A stretch of 38,931 nt of DNA from Pseudomonadota bacterium (lineage in GTDB: Bacteria > Pseudomonadota > Gammaproteobacteria > Steroidobacterales > Steroidobacteraceae). The first letter of the stretch is position 1; every line of letters begins with the position of its first letter. Below, in pieces: positions 1 to 11,946 of the stretch. The position numbers and the translations under genes are program-made. The stretch is from assembly GCA_021807675.1 (NCBI GenBank), contig JAKBCR010000014.1, forward strand, positions 1 through 38,931. The letters run 5' to 3'. The notes beneath the pieces were generated by a model, which saw nothing but the letters and a program-made list of their open reading frames with translations, was not told where the DNA came from and made no database searches.

Positions 1-91
1 CCCCGCCGCCGCAGGTGGCGGACGTTGAGGCAAAAAACCGCGCTTTTTGCCTCAACGGCGCTGGGCCGGCCAGGAGGGCCGGATCCAGCGC
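1..91. repeat. Structured repeat copy R1 (left-truncated by the window edge)
   Basis: First of three copies of a multi-hairpin element; it abuts the ligA stop codon. Hairpin H0 pairs 6-10 with 17-21 (CCGCC/GGCGG, loop GCAGGT). H1 pairs 25-36 with 44-55 (TTGAGGCAAAAA / TTTTTGCCTCAA, loop ACCGCGC). H2 pairs 58-64 with 85-91 and 66-71 with 77-82. The same sequence recurs at 6932-7016 with a compensating swap in H2. The A and T runs lie inside the H1 stem, so this is not a textbook terminator, although its position after ligA would suit a 3'-end structure. The fourth hairpin of the full element (H-1) would lie just outside the window. Confidence 0.85.
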
Positions 92-100
92 TTATTCATA

Positions 101-3290
<3,190 letters not shown>

Positions 3291-3305
3291 GGGCAACACC
3301 AGTTG

Positions 3306-6300
3306 TCAGACGGCCGCGAGCCGGACCGCCTCGTCGACGTCCACGGCCACGAGGCGCGAGACCCCGGGCTCGTTCATGGTCACGCCGAGAAGCTGGGACG
3401 CAAGCTCCATGGTCGTCTTGTTGTGGGTGATGAAGATGAACTGCACACGGGCCGACATCTCGCGCACGATATCGCAGAAGCGGCCGACATTGTGCTCATC
3501 GAGGGGCGCATCCACCTCATCGAGCAGGCAGAACGGCGCGGGGTTCAGGTCGAAGATCGAGAAGACGAGCGCGACGGCGGTGAGCGCCTTCTCACCACCC
3601 GACAGCAGGTGGATGCTGCTGTTCTTCTTGCCGGGCGGGCGGGCCATGACCGCGATGCCCGCGCTCAGCGGGTCCTCGCCGACGAGCTCGAGATAGGCGT
3701 GTCCGCCGCCGAAGAGCAGGGGGAAGCGCTCCTTGAGACCGGAGTTGATGCGCTCGTAGGTCTCCTCGAAGCGCGTGCGCGTCTCCTTGTCGATGCGCCG
3801 CATGGCCTCCTCCAGGGTCTCGAGCGCGGAGGTCAGATCGGTGAACTGCCGATCCAGGTACTCCTTGCGCTCGGTCTGCTCCTTGAGCTCGTCGATCGCG
3901 GCGAGGTTGACCTGACCGAGCTTCTCGACACCCGCCCGGGTCTCGGTGAGCCGCTCTTCCCAGGCGGGGATGGCGGCATCGGCGGCAAGGCCCTGCTGAA
4001 CCTCGGCAAGCTCGAAGCGCGTCTCCCCGAACTGCTCGGCGAGCGCCTCGCGCCTGACACGGTTCTCCTGCGCAGCAAAGCGAGCCGCCTCCATCGCCTC
4101 CCGCGCCTGCGAGACCCGCTGCTCCGCGAGCATGCGCTGCTCATCGAGCACGCGCAGCGCCGCATCGGCCTCCTCCAGCGCGCGGCGTGCCTCGCCGAGC
4201 AGTGCCTCGACCTCGAGCCGCGCGGCGAGGGCTTCGTTCAGCCGCGCCTCGAGCGCAAGGATCGGGCCGTCACCGCCTGCAAGCTCCGACTCCAAGGTCA
4301 CGCGCTGCTGCTCGAGCTGCGCGCGCTGCTCGATCATTCTCCCGAGGCTCACTTTGACCGAGGCCTCCGTCGAGCGGCGCGACTCGATGCGGATGAGCAG
4401 GTCGCGCGCGGCGACCTGCGCGGCCTGGGCGCACGAGCGTGCGCCCGTGAGCGCCTCGCGGCGCATCTCCCGCTCGCTCTCGAGCTCCTCGCGCCGCAGG
4501 TTCAGATCCGTTCCGACCGTGAGACCCTGCTCGAGCGTCTCGCCGGCCCGTCCGAGACCCTCCAGGGTGGCGGCGATCTCGCGCTCGTGCTCGGCGCTCT
4601 CCGCCTCGATCCGCTGGCGGCGCAGAGCGGTCTCCTTCGCCCGGGCGCGCGCGGCCTCCAGTTGGCCGGTGATGTCGGCGTGGCGGCGGTGCACAGCCTG
4701 AATGCCCGCCTGGCTCCCGTCCCGCTCGGCCTCGGCCTGGGCAAGGCTCTCGCGCACGGCCCCGAGACGATCCTCCGCCTCGCCCACGCGTGCCTCGGCG
4801 GCCTCGACCGCCGCCCGCAGGGTTTTCAGCCGGTGCTCTCGCTCGATGACGCCGAGGTGGTGATCCACGCCGCGGCTGACCCGCAGCCAGTCTCGACCGA
4901 GCCACTCGCCGCCGCGCGTGATGACCGACTGGCCCGCCGCCAGCGCGCCGCGGCGCTCGAGCGCCTCGGTCAGGGATTCCGCGGTGAGGACGCCGGCGAG
5001 CTGCGCCAGCACGGCCCCGGGCCCGCAGACCTTGCCGGCCAGCGAGCCCTGCGCGGCACCCGATCCCGAGCCGTCAGCCGCGGATGCGCCTTCGACGAGC
5101 GCCACGCGCCCGTGGGCGAGCCGCTCGAGTGGCGCCGCAAGATCCTCGAGGCGATCGATGCAGACCGCCTCCAGGTAATCACCGAGCGCGGTCTCGACCG
5201 CGAGCTCCCAACCGGGCCGCACCTCGAGCGTCTGAGCGATGCGCGTGCGTCCCGCGAGACCGACCTCGCCCAGCCATTCCGTCGCCTGGCCGGCGCTCGC
5301 CGACAGCGCCGCTTTCTGCACGGCCTCGAGCGAGGTGCACTCCGCGCGCGTACGCTCACGCTCGCCGCGTGCCGACTCGAGAGCCTCTTCGGCGGCCAAC
5401 TGCCCGGCCCGCGCGCTCTGTACCCGCTCGAGGGCGACGCGTAACGCACTCGCCAGCGACTCGCTCTCGCCCCGCGCCTGCGACTCCTGCTCGCTGAGCT
5501 CGGCGAGCAGCTCGCTCGATTCCTGCGCCTCGAGTGCCTCGCGCTCGAGGGTCAGGCGCTCGAGCTGGTTTTTCAGCCGCCGCAATTGATTCTCGAGCTG
5601 CTCGATACGGGCACGCTCCACCTGTGTGGTGCGGTCCGCGGCACCGAGCGCCTGGTTCAGCTGCTCCCTGCGCTCCTGCCAGGCGGCGAGCTCCCGCTCG
5701 GCCGCCTCCAGCGCCTGCGCCGCGGCAGTCTCGGCGCTCTGCGCAAGCTCGAGCTGCGGCGCCGCGAGCGCGATCTCCTCGGCGAGCTGCGCGAGCTGAC
5801 GCTCGTCGCGCTCGATGTGCGCCCCCAGCTCCCCGAGCGTCGCGCGCGTCTTCGCGAGATCGGCGCGCTGGCGCTCCCGCAACTGCCGGGTATGTTGGAT
5901 CGTCTGCTCCAGGCGGGAGATCTCGGCCCCGATCTCGTAATAGCGGCCCTGGACCGCCGAGACCCGCTCACTGGCGCCGCCATGGTGCGCCCGCCGGCTC
6001 TCGATGGAGGCCTCGGCGGCACGCTGGTCGGCGAGGGCCGCCTGCATCTCGATCTCGCGGGCGCGAGTGGCGCTGTCGTGGACCTGAGCGCCGCTGTCGA
6101 GCTCCCTCAGGCGCAGCGCCAACAGCTCCGCCGTGAGGCGCCGCTCCTCCTCCTTCAGAGCCTGGTAGCGGCGCGCGGTGGCGGCCTGGCGCTGCAGGTG
6201 CCGGATCTGCTTCTCGATCTCATCGCGCACATCCTGCAGGCGCTCGAGGTTCTCGCGCGTCTCGGCGATGCGGCTCTCGGTCTCCTTGCGCCGCTCCTTG

Positions 6301-6818
6301 TAGCGGGAGATGCCGGCGGCCTCCTCGACGAAGGCGCGCATGTCCTCGGCCTTCGCCTCGATGATGCGCGAGATCGTGCCCTGCTCGATGATCGCGTAGC
6401 TGCGCGCACCGAGGCCCGTGCCGAGAAAAAGCTGGGTGATGTCCTTGCGCCGGCAGCGCGCGCCGTTGATGTAATAGCCGGAGGAGCCGTCGCGCGCGAC
6501 CTGGCGCTTCAGCGAGATCTCGTTGTAGCTCGCGTAGGCGCCGCCGATCTTGCCGTCGGAATTGTCGAAGACGAGCTCCACCGAGGCGGTGCCCACCGGC
6601 TTTCTCGCCGCCGAGCCGTTGAAGATCACATCCGCCATGTTATCGCCGCGCAGGTGCTTGGCCGACAGCTCTCCCATCACCCAACGCACCGCGTCGATGA
6701 CGTTGGATTTGCCGCAGCCGTTCGGGCCGACGACACCTGTGAGATTGCTGGGAAAGCTGACTTGCGTGGGATCGACGAAGGATTTGAAGCCCGCGAGCTT
6801 GATCTTGGTCAGCCGCAT
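3306..6818 (-). CDS. smc: Chromosome segregation ATPase SMC
   Basis: Structural-maintenance-of-chromosomes ATPase that compacts and organises the nucleoid as a dimer. The 1170-aa protein has all hallmarks: N-terminal Walker A (GPNGCGKSNVIDAVRWVMGE), two very long Glu/Arg/Ala-rich coiled-coil arms interrupted by a hinge near residues 500-640 (GWELAVETALGDYLEAVCID), a C-terminal ABC signature LLSGGEKALTAVAL, and Walker B FCLLDEVDAPLD. Length and order match complete bacterial SMC proteins. It is first in the smc-zipA-ligA block and is read away from queF. The start ATG at 6818 gives the canonical MRLTKIKLAGFKSFVDPT beginning; the ribosome-binding site is weak. No scpA or scpB lies in the window. 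Confidence 0.97.
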   Translation of the reverse strand: MRLTKIKLAGFKSFVDPTQVSFPSNLTGVVGPNGCGKSNVIDAVRWVMGELSAKHLRGDNMADVIFNGSAARKPVGTASVELVFDNSDGKIGGAYASYNEISLKRQVARDGSSGYYINGARCRRKDITQLFLGTGLGARSYAIIEQGTISRIIEAKAEDMRAFVEEAAGISRYKERRKETESRIAETRENLERLQDVRDEIEKQIRHLQRQAATARRYQALKEEERRLTAELLALRLRELDSGAQVHDSATRAREIEMQAALADQRAAEASIESRRAHHGGASERVSAVQGRYYEIGAEISRLEQTIQHTRQLRERQRADLAKTRATLGELGAHIERDERQLAQLAEEIALAAPQLELAQSAETAAAQALEAAERELAAWQERREQLNQALGAADRTTQVERARIEQLENQLRRLKNQLERLTLEREALEAQESSELLAELSEQESQARGESESLASALRVALERVQSARAGQLAAEEALESARGERERTRAECTSLEAVQKAALSASAGQATEWLGEVGLAGRTRIAQTLEVRPGWELAVETALGDYLEAVCIDRLEDLAAPLERLAHGRVALVEGASAADGSGSGAAQGSLAGKVCGPGAVLAQLAGVLTAESLTEALERRGALAAGQSVITRGGEWLGRDWLRVSRGVDHHLGVIEREHRLKTLRAAVEAAEARVGEAEDRLGAVRESLAQAEAERDGSQAGIQAVHRRHADITGQLEAARARAKETALRRQRIEAESAEHEREIAATLEGLGRAGETLEQGLTVGTDLNLRREELESEREMRREALTGARSCAQAAQVAARDLLIRIESRRSTEASVKVSLGRMIEQRAQLEQQRVTLESELAGGDGPILALEARLNEALAARLEVEALLGEARRALEEADAALRVLDEQRMLAEQRVSQAREAMEAARFAAQENRVRREALAEQFGETRFELAEVQQGLAADAAIPAWEERLTETRAGVEKLGQVNLAAIDELKEQTERKEYLDRQFTDLTSALETLEEAMRRIDKETRTRFEETYERINSGLKERFPLLFGGGHAYLELVGEDPLSAGIAVMARPPGKKNSSIHLLSGGEKALTAVALVFSIFDLNPAPFCLLDEVDAPLDEHNVGRFCDIVREMSARVQFIFITHNKTTMELASQLLGVTMNEPGVSRLVAVDVDEAVRLAAV

Positions 6819-6873
6819 CTATGTCGTCTTCCGAAATCTCAGGACCGCCGCGTGAAGGCCAAACCGCGGATAA

Positions 6874-6879
6874 TACTAA
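6874..6879 (-). promoter_or_regulatory. Possible -10 element of smc, beside a direct and inverted repeat
   Basis: On the minus strand a TATTAT-like -10 lies about 55 bp before the smc start; I see no good -35 at normal spacing. Just upstream, TTGCCCAA occurs twice (6880-6887, 6895-6902), and between them CAACC/GGTTG forms an inverted repeat (6885-6897). This could be an operator shared by smc and queF or chance; no known regulator site matches. Confidence 0.25.
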
Positions 6880-6912
6880 TTGCCCAACCCCCGGTTGCCC
6901 AATGCCGGCTCA

Positions 6913-7016
6913 GGCACAGGGAGGTGCCCCGCCGCCGCAGGTGGCGGACGTTGAGGCAAAAAACCGCGCTTTTTGCCTCAACGGCGCTGGGCCGGGCAGG
7001 AGCCCGGATCCAGCGC
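6913..7016. repeat. Structured repeat copy R2 (complete, in the queF leader)
   Basis: Complete copy with four hairpins in a row: H-1 6913-6928 (GGCAC/GTGCC), H0 6932-6947 (CCGCC/GGCGG, loop GCAGGT), H1 6951-6981 (12-bp stem with an internal A/T tract, loop ACCGCGC), H2 6984-7016 (GCGCTGG/CCAGCGC and CCGGGC/GCCCGG, loop AGGA). Nearly identical to R1 at 1-91. In H2 the fifth pair of the upper stem is C-G in R1 and G-C in R2, a compensating double change. The element ends 20 bp before the queF start codon, so it would lie in the queF 5' leader if transcription starts upstream. Confidence 0.9.
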
Positions 7017-7036
7017 TCATGATAGAGTAAATCTCC

Positions 7037-7438
7037 ATGCCCTCACAGCCCACGAGCGATCTCGAGACCTTCGCCAATCCGCGGCCGGAGCACGACTACA
7101 CGATCCGCATGCGGATTCCGGAGTTCACCTGTCTCTGTCCGAAGACCGGCCAGCCCGACTTCGCGACGCTCGAGCTCGAGTATGTCCCCAACCGCGCGTG
7201 CGTGGAGCTCAAGTCGCTGAAGCTCTACATCTGGTCGTTCCGTGATCGCGGCGCCTTCCACGAGGCGGTGACCAACGAGATCGCCGACCACCTCGCCCGG
7301 GCGCTCTCGCCGCGGTTCCTGCGCCTCGAGGCGCGTTTCAAGGTGCGCGGGGGAATCTACACCCGTGTGACCGTGGAGCGTCGCCAGCCCGGATGGAGCC
7401 CCTCCCCGCCGGTGCCCCTGCCCGAAAGCAAGCCATGA
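7037..7438 (+). CDS. queF: NADPH-dependent 7-cyano-7-deazaguanine reductase QueF (type I)
   Basis: Reduces preQ0 to preQ1 in queuosine biosynthesis, a four-electron nitrile-to-amine reduction in the cytoplasm. The 133-aa single-domain protein is a type I (Bacillus YkvM-like) enzyme, not the longer E. coli form. The active-site block [14 protein letters not shown] carries the nucleophile Cys34 and proton donor Asp41. The QueF motif [16 protein letters not shown] follows with its conserved Glu57. The start ATG at 7037 gives normal length, but no clear Shine-Dalgarno precedes it; the region directly upstream is repeat R2 plus 20 bp. No other queuosine genes are nearby, and no preQ1 riboswitch was recognised. 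Confidence 0.95.
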   Translation: MPSQPTSDLETFANPRPEHDYTIRMRIPEFTCLCPKTGQPDFATLELEYVPNRACVELKSLKLYIWSFRDRGAFHEAVTNEIADHLARALSPRFLRLEARFKVRGGIYTRVTVERRQPGWSPSPPVPLPESKP

Positions 7439-7516
7439 AGCCGCCCAGGGCCGCTCCCCTCTGAGACCCGTCAGCGGCAGGAGGCCGACTTTACTCGGCG
7501 CCGTCCCTGCGCCTCG

Positions 7517-7579
7517 GCCCTTGCGGGCCCGCCTGCCTCAGCCAGGCGTAAAAAATCGCTCCATGCGATTTTGTGCGCC
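7517..7579. terminator. Hairpin pair downstream of queF
   Basis: Two successive hairpins lie in the queF-dksA gap: GGCCC/GGGCC (7517-7530) and a longer one (7545-7579) pairing GGCG/CGCC and AAAATCGC/GCGATTTT around a 5-base loop. The A/T tracts lie within the stem, as in the R1-R3 repeat, but the sequence is different. A bidirectional terminator for queF is the simplest reading. Confidence 0.5.
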
Positions 7580-7581
7580 AA

Positions 7582-7609
7582 TAGACAACCCGGCGTCTGC
7601 CGGTATAAT
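7582..7609 (+). promoter_or_regulatory. Sigma-70 promoter of dksA
   Basis: TAGACA (7582-7587, five of six matches to TTGACA), a 16-bp spacer and a perfect TATAAT (7604-7609) lie 42 bp before the dksA start. Transcription would start near 7616. This is the best-matching housekeeping promoter I can see in the window. Confidence 0.8.
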
Positions 7610-7650
7610 CGCGCGTCCTTCAGAGGCTCATGCTTTTTGAGGAGCGACTG

Positions 7651-8487
7651 ATGCCGGCCAAGAAGCCCGCGCCAAAGTCCGCGAAGGGTAAGAAGGCGGC
7701 GACCACCAGGCCTGCGGCCAAGAAGCCCGCGGCGACTCGGCGGGCGCCGGTCGAGCCGCGAGGCAGGGATCACGAGCGCGCCAAAGCGGCGTCCGCTCAC
7801 GCTCACAAGTCGGCGGCTGCGCCGGTTCGGGCTTCGGCCCCCACCGCGGCGGTGCCGCCCATCACCCCCATGAAGACGGAAACAACCACCGAGATGCGCA
7901 AGGCCGCCCATTCCACATCCCAGGCGAAGTCCCAAACGGGGAAGTCGCCTGTCCCCGACTCCGGCGAAGACATCCACGTGCCGCCAGCCGTGACCCCCTC
8001 TCCCGGCTCAGTTGATCCGGACGAGGTCGAGGGCGCGGAGCCCGGAAGCCTGCTCGCCGGTCCGCGCAACGTCCAACCCTACATCGTCAAGCGCGGCGAG
8101 CAGTACATGAGCAAGGAGCAGCTCGAGCATTTCCGGCAGATCCTCAACAGCTGGAAGCTCGATCTGATGGTCGAGGTCGACCGCACGGTCTCGCACATGA
8201 AGGATGATGCCGCCAACTTCCCCGACCCGAACGACCGGGCCACCCAGGAGGAGGAATTCAGCCTGGAGCTGCGCACCCGCGATCGTGAGCGCAAGCTCAT
8301 TCGCAAGATCGACGAGGCGCTGAAGCGGATCGACGACGGCAGCTACGGCTACTGCCTGGAGACCGGGGAGGAGATCGGCATCAAGCGCCTGGAGGCGCGG
8401 CCGGTCGCCACGCTGAGCATCGAGGCTCAGGAGCGCCGGGAGAGACGCGAGCGGCAGTACGGCGACCGCGACGACCGGTATCGATAA
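7651..8487 (+). CDS. dksA: DksA family RNA polymerase-binding transcription factor with long N-terminal extension
   Basis: DksA binds the RNA polymerase secondary channel and, with ppGpp, reprograms transcription during starvation. The 278-aa protein has about 130 residues of Lys/Ala/Pro-rich, probably disordered sequence before the conserved domain (VKRGEQYMSKEQLEHFRQIL). The coiled-coil tip carries DPNDRA, matching the essential DxxDxA motif. The globular end is odd: the four zinc cysteines of E. coli DksA are here Cys, Thr, Ser and Ala (YCLETGEE ... TLSIEAQE), so it should not bind zinc by this site. ATG 7651 is chosen because GAGGAG lies 6 bp upstream; ATG 7630 has no such site. A strong promoter precedes it and gluQ follows with translational overlap. 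Confidence 0.93.
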   Translation: MPAKKPAPKSAKGKKAATTRPAAKKPAATRRAPVEPRGRDHERAKAASAHAHKSAAAPVRASAPTAAVPPITPMKTETTTEMRKAAHSTSQAKSQTGKSPVPDSGEDIHVPPAVTPSPGSVDPDEVEGAEPGSLLAGPRNVQPYIVKRGEQYMSKEQLEHFRQILNSWKLDLMVEVDRTVSHMKDDAANFPDPNDRATQEEEFSLELRTRDRERKLIRKIDEALKRIDDGSYGYCLETGEEIGIKRLEARPVATLSIEAQERRERRERQYGDRDDRYR

Positions 8488-9391
8488 GGGGCCGCCGGAA
8501 TACGTCGGCCGATTCGCCCCTTCCCCCACGGGGTCGTTGCACCTCGGCTCCCTGTTGGCCGCCGTCGGCAGCTTTCTCGATGCCCGCAGCCGCGGCGGGC
8601 GCTGGCTCGTGCGCGTGGAGGACCTCGATCGCGCGCGCGTGGTGTCCGGCAGCGCCGCGGAGATACTGCGGACCCTCGAAGCCTTTAGCCTCCTGTGGGA
8701 TGGCGAGGTCGAATACCAGAGCCGCCGGACACCTCTCTATGCCGAGGCTCTGGAATCGCTGCGCGCGGCGGGCCGCACCTTCGAGTGCAGCTGCTCGCGC
8801 CGAGAGCTCAGCGCGGCGGATTCAGGCTATCCGGGCACCTGCCGTGAGGGACCCCGAAGGCCGGGCCCTACGGCGATACGCTTCCGAATCGACGAGACGG
8901 AGACCGTCGTCTTCGACGACCGCTTTCAGGGGCCGACTGCGGCCGCCATGGGCAAGTTGGGAGATGTCGTCGTGCGGCGTCGGGACGGGATCTTCGCTTA
9001 CCAGCTCGCCGTCGTCGTGGACGATGCCCTGCAAGGCGTCACCGATGTCGTGCGCGGAGCGGATCTGCTCGAGAGCACCGGATGGCAGATCGCCCTGCAA
9101 CGTGCTCTGAGCCTGCGAACACCCCGTTATGCGCATCTGCCGCTTCTGCTCGAGCGCGCCGGCGGGAAGCTCGCGAAATCCCGCCGCTCAATGGCTCTCG
9201 ATGCGGGCCGGGCCGGCGCGCAGTTGCTGAACGCTCTGCGGCTGCTGGGGCTCTCCCCTCCCACGCAGCTCGCGGGCGCACCGCCCGCTACCCTGCTCGA
9301 ATGGGCAAGAGGCGCTTGGCGAGGACTGCCGCTGCCACTGCCGCGCGAGATCGTCCCGCGGCGCGGCCTGGAGGCCACGCCGGCGGACTGA
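8480..9391 (+). CDS. gluQ: Glutamyl-Q tRNA(Asp) synthetase (non-canonical start)
   Basis: Attaches glutamate to the queuosine base of tRNA(Asp); it resembles a GluRS catalytic core without the anticodon-binding domain. The reading frame encodes YVGRFAPSPTGSLHLGSL, with the HIGH-type signature HLGS, then WLVRVEDLDRARV, a Cys-rich insert (FECSCSRREL) and a KMSKS-like GGKLAKSRRS. The first ordinary start in this frame (TTG 8537) lies inside the signature and would remove RFAPSPTGS. Between the upstream stop (8414) and 8537 there is no ATG, GTG or TTG. I place the start at ATC 8480, which overlaps the dksA stop and gives 303 aa, close to the E. coli length. A rare start coupled to dksA, a +1 frameshift from dksA, or a sequence error are all possible. 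queF nearby makes the queuosine substrate pathway relevant. Confidence 0.88.
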   Translation: MDKGPPEYVGRFAPSPTGSLHLGSLLAAVGSFLDARSRGGRWLVRVEDLDRARVVSGSAAEILRTLEAFSLLWDGEVEYQSRRTPLYAEALESLRAAGRTFECSCSRRELSAADSGYPGTCREGPRRPGPTAIRFRIDETETVVFDDRFQGPTAAAMGKLGDVVVRRRDGIFAYQLAVVVDDALQGVTDVVRGADLLESTGWQIALQRALSLRTPRYAHLPLLLERAGGKLAKSRRSMALDAGRAGAQLLNALRLLGLSPPTQLAGAPPATLLEWARGAWRGLPLPLPREIVPRRGLEATPAD

Positions 9392-9417
9392 TCCCATCCG
9401 CGCGCCGCGCGGGGAGA

Positions 9418-11505
9418 TTACGCTGCGTCCACGTCCCGCATGGAGAGCCGGATTCGGCCCTGGCGGTCGACTTCGAGCACCTTCACGCGGATGACATCGC
9501 CTTCCTTCAGCTTGTCGCTCACGCGCTCCACACGCTCGTTGGAGATCTGCGAGATATGCACCAGGCCGTCGCGGCCCGGCAGGATGGTGACGAAGGCGCC
9601 GAAGTCCATCAGGCGCGCCACCTTGCCCTCGTAGATGCGACCGACCTCGACATCCGCCGTGATCAGCTCGATGCGCCGCTGCGCCTCGCGGCCGGCGGTG
9701 CCGTTCACGGAGGCGATCTTCACCGTGCCGTCGCTCTCGATGTCGATCGTGGTGCCGGTCTCCTCCGTGATCTGGCGAATCACCGCCCCACCCTTGCCGA
9801 TGACGTCGCGGATCTTCTCCGGATCGATCTTCAGCGTGATGATGGACGGAGCCCACTCCGACATGCGCGACCGCGGCTCGCGGATGACCTTGCTCATCTC
9901 GCCGAGGATGTGCAGGCGCCCTTCCCGGGCCTGCTCCAGCGCGACTTTCATGATCTCGGCCGTAACGCCCTCGACCTTGATGTCCATCTGCAGCGCCGTG
10001 ACACCATCCTTCGTTCCGGCCACCTTGAAGTCCATGTCGCCCAGGTGATCCTCATCACCCAGGATGTCCGTGAGGACCTTGTAGCGGTTAGCCTCGAGCA
10101 CGAGACCCATCGCGACGCCCGCCACGGGCGCCTTGATGGGCACGCCCGCATCCATCAGCGAGAGGGAGCTGCCGCAGACGCTCGCCATGGAGCTCGAGCC
10201 GTTCGATTCCAGGATCTCCGAGACGACCCGGATGACATAGGGGAATGCCGTCATGTCGGGCATCACGGCATTGACGCCGCGGCGCGCGAGGTTGCCATGA
10301 CCGATCTCGCGGCGCTTCGGGCCGGTCATCATGCCCGTCTCACCGACACAGAACGGCGGGAAGTTGTAATGCAGCATGAAGGGCTCGCGGCGCTCCCCCT
10401 CCAGCGCGTCGATGATCTGCGCATCGCGGGTGGTACCAAGCGTGGTCACGACGAGCGCCTGCGTCTCCCCGCGCGTGAAGAGCGCGGAGCCGTGAGTGCG
10501 CGGCAGCATGCCCACCTTGACGGTGATCGGCCGGACCGTCTTGCAGTCGCGGCCGTCGATGCGCGGCTCCCCATTGAGGATCCGCTGGCGCACGATGTTG
10601 CTCTCGAGCTTGAAGAGGGCGTCGTCGATCTGATCCGACGTCCACTTGGGCGCATCGGCACCGGTGAGGGTGGCCAGGGTCTGCGCCTTGACCTCGGAGA
10701 TGCGGGCCTGACGCTGCTGCTTCTCCGCAAGAGTATAGGCCTGCGCGAGGGCTGCCTGGGCGTGCAGCGCCACAGCGCTCGTCAGCTCCGCGTTCTGCGC
10801 GGGAGACTGCCAGTTCCAGCGGGCCTTGCCGGCCTCGGCGGCGATATCGCGGATGGCGCGGATGGCGGTCTGCATCTGCTCGTGGCCGAAGACGACCGAG
10901 CCCAGCATGACATCCTCCGACAGGCCCTTGGCTTCGGACTCCACCATGAGCACGCCCTTCTCGGTGCCGGCCACGACCAGATGCAGCTGCGACTCGGCGA
11001 GCTGCTTGGCGGTGGGGTTGAGCAGGTACTGGCCGTCCTTCCAACCGACCCGGGCGGCGCCGATCGGGCCGTTGAACGGGATGCCGGAGATGGCTAGCGC
11101 GGCGGAGGCGCCGAGGAGCGCGGGAATGTCGGCATCGATCTCCGGATCGATCGACACCACCGTCGCGACCACCTGCACCTCGTTGTAGAAGCCGTCCGGG
11201 AACAGCGGCCGGATCGGACGGTCGATGAGACGCGAGGTTAGCGTCTCTTTTTCGGTCGGCCGGCCTTCACGCTTGAAGAAGCCGCCCGGGATGCGCCCCG
11301 CGGCGTAGGTCTTCTCGACATAGTTGACGGTCAGGGGGAAGAAATCGCGGCCGGCGATGGCCGTGCGTTGGGCACACGCGGTGACCAGCACCACGGTGTC
11401 GCCCATCGAGACACGCACGGCGCCCTCGGCCTGGCGAGCCATCTCGCCCGTCTCTATCGTGACCGTGTGGGGACCGTACTGAAATGACTTACTGACTGCG
11501 CTCAA
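9418..11505 (-). CDS. pnp: Polyribonucleotide nucleotidyltransferase (PNPase)
   Basis: Phosphorolytic 3'-5' exoribonuclease of mRNA turnover and a degradosome component. The 695-aa product shows two RNase PH-like domains (starting [18 protein letters not shown], and near [20 protein letters not shown]), a KH domain with [20 protein letters not shown], and a C-terminal S1 domain ([19 protein letters not shown]). The start is taken as TTG 11505 because a GAGGG site lies just upstream and homologues begin a few residues before FQYG; an upstream in-frame start at 11547 would translate through the rpsO terminator region. It follows rpsO in the conserved order and converges with gluQ across 26 bp. 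Confidence 0.96.
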   Translation of the reverse strand: MSAVSKSFQYGPHTVTIETGEMARQAEGAVRVSMGDTVVLVTACAQRTAIAGRDFFPLTVNYVEKTYAAGRIPGGFFKREGRPTEKETLTSRLIDRPIRPLFPDGFYNEVQVVATVVSIDPEIDADIPALLGASAALAISGIPFNGPIGAARVGWKDGQYLLNPTAKQLAESQLHLVVAGTEKGVLMVESEAKGLSEDVMLGSVVFGHEQMQTAIRAIRDIAAEAGKARWNWQSPAQNAELTSAVALHAQAALAQAYTLAEKQQRQARISEVKAQTLATLTGADAPKWTSDQIDDALFKLESNIVRQRILNGEPRIDGRDCKTVRPITVKVGMLPRTHGSALFTRGETQALVVTTLGTTRDAQIIDALEGERREPFMLHYNFPPFCVGETGMMTGPKRREIGHGNLARRGVNAVMPDMTAFPYVIRVVSEILESNGSSSMASVCGSSLSLMDAGVPIKAPVAGVAMGLVLEANRYKVLTDILGDEDHLGDMDFKVAGTKDGVTALQMDIKVEGVTAEIMKVALEQAREGRLHILGEMSKVIREPRSRMSEWAPSIITLKIDPEKIRDVIGKGGAVIRQITEETGTTIDIESDGTVKIASVNGTAGREAQRRIELITADVEVGRIYEGKVARLMDFGAFVTILPGRDGLVHISQISNERVERVSDKLKEGDVIRVKVLEVDRQGRIRLSMRDVDAA

Positions 11506-11548
11506 GCTCGAGCCCTCGGAAAAGAAAGGATGGTTCCTGTCAAACAAC

Positions 11549-11571
11549 GAGGCCGCGCGACGCGGCCTCGA
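11549..11571 (-). terminator. rpsO-pnp intergenic hairpin
   Basis: A perfect 10-bp stem (CGAGGCCGCG / CGCGGCCTCG) with a 3-base loop lies 10 bp after the rpsO stop, followed on the minus strand by TTGTTTG. It corresponds in place to the E. coli rpsO terminator and the structured pnp leader that RNase III processes. Whether processing occurs here is inferred. Confidence 0.75.
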
Positions 11572-11580
11572 GTTGGAATG

Positions 11581-11850
11581 TCAGCGGCGAAGTCCCAGGC
11601 GCTCGACGAGCTCCTGGTACTGGGTGGGCTTCGTCGCCTTGAGATAGTCGAGGAGCTTACGGCGTTGGTTGACGAGCTTCACGAGGCCGCGGCGGGAGGA
11701 GTGATCGCGCTTGTGAGCCGTGAAGTGCTCGCCGAGCCCGTTGATGCGCTCCGAGAGGAGTGCCACCTGGACCTCGGGGGAGCCGGTGTCGGCGGGACCG
11801 CGCTGGTACTGCGTCAGGATGCCGCCTTTTTTCTCGCTGGAAAGAGCCAT
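11581..11850 (-). CDS. rpsO: 30S ribosomal protein S15
   Basis: Primary rRNA-binding protein of the small-subunit platform; it binds a junction of 16S rRNA and in E. coli represses its own translation. The 89-aa product is full length, with the family segments [31 protein letters not shown] and [12 protein letters not shown]. It lies between truB and pnp as in most gammaproteobacteria. The 96-bp gap before it could carry its own promoter, but I see no confident -35/-10 pair. Confidence 0.98.
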   Translation of the reverse strand: MALSSEKKGGILTQYQRGPADTGSPEVQVALLSERINGLGEHFTAHKRDHSSRRGLVKLVNQRRKLLDYLKATKPTQYQELVERLGLRR

Positions 11851-11946
11851 TGCGCCTAAATCCTAAGTGACTGTCTTAAGTGATCTTTTGGGAAGAGCGG
11901 AAGTTTACCCGGTGTAACGCCTGTAAGTCCATTGGCGCCCGCTCAT

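Noticed and set aside
3303-5444. Long plus-strand open frame opposite smc
   Set aside because: It is the antisense shadow of the smc coiled-coil region; it shows no domain and its composition mirrors the GC3 bias of smc.
6913-7036. preQ1 riboswitch upstream of queF
   Set aside because: The region lacks the short hairpin plus A-rich tail of preQ1-I and any resemblance to preQ1-II; it is a dispersed repeat found near unrelated genes.
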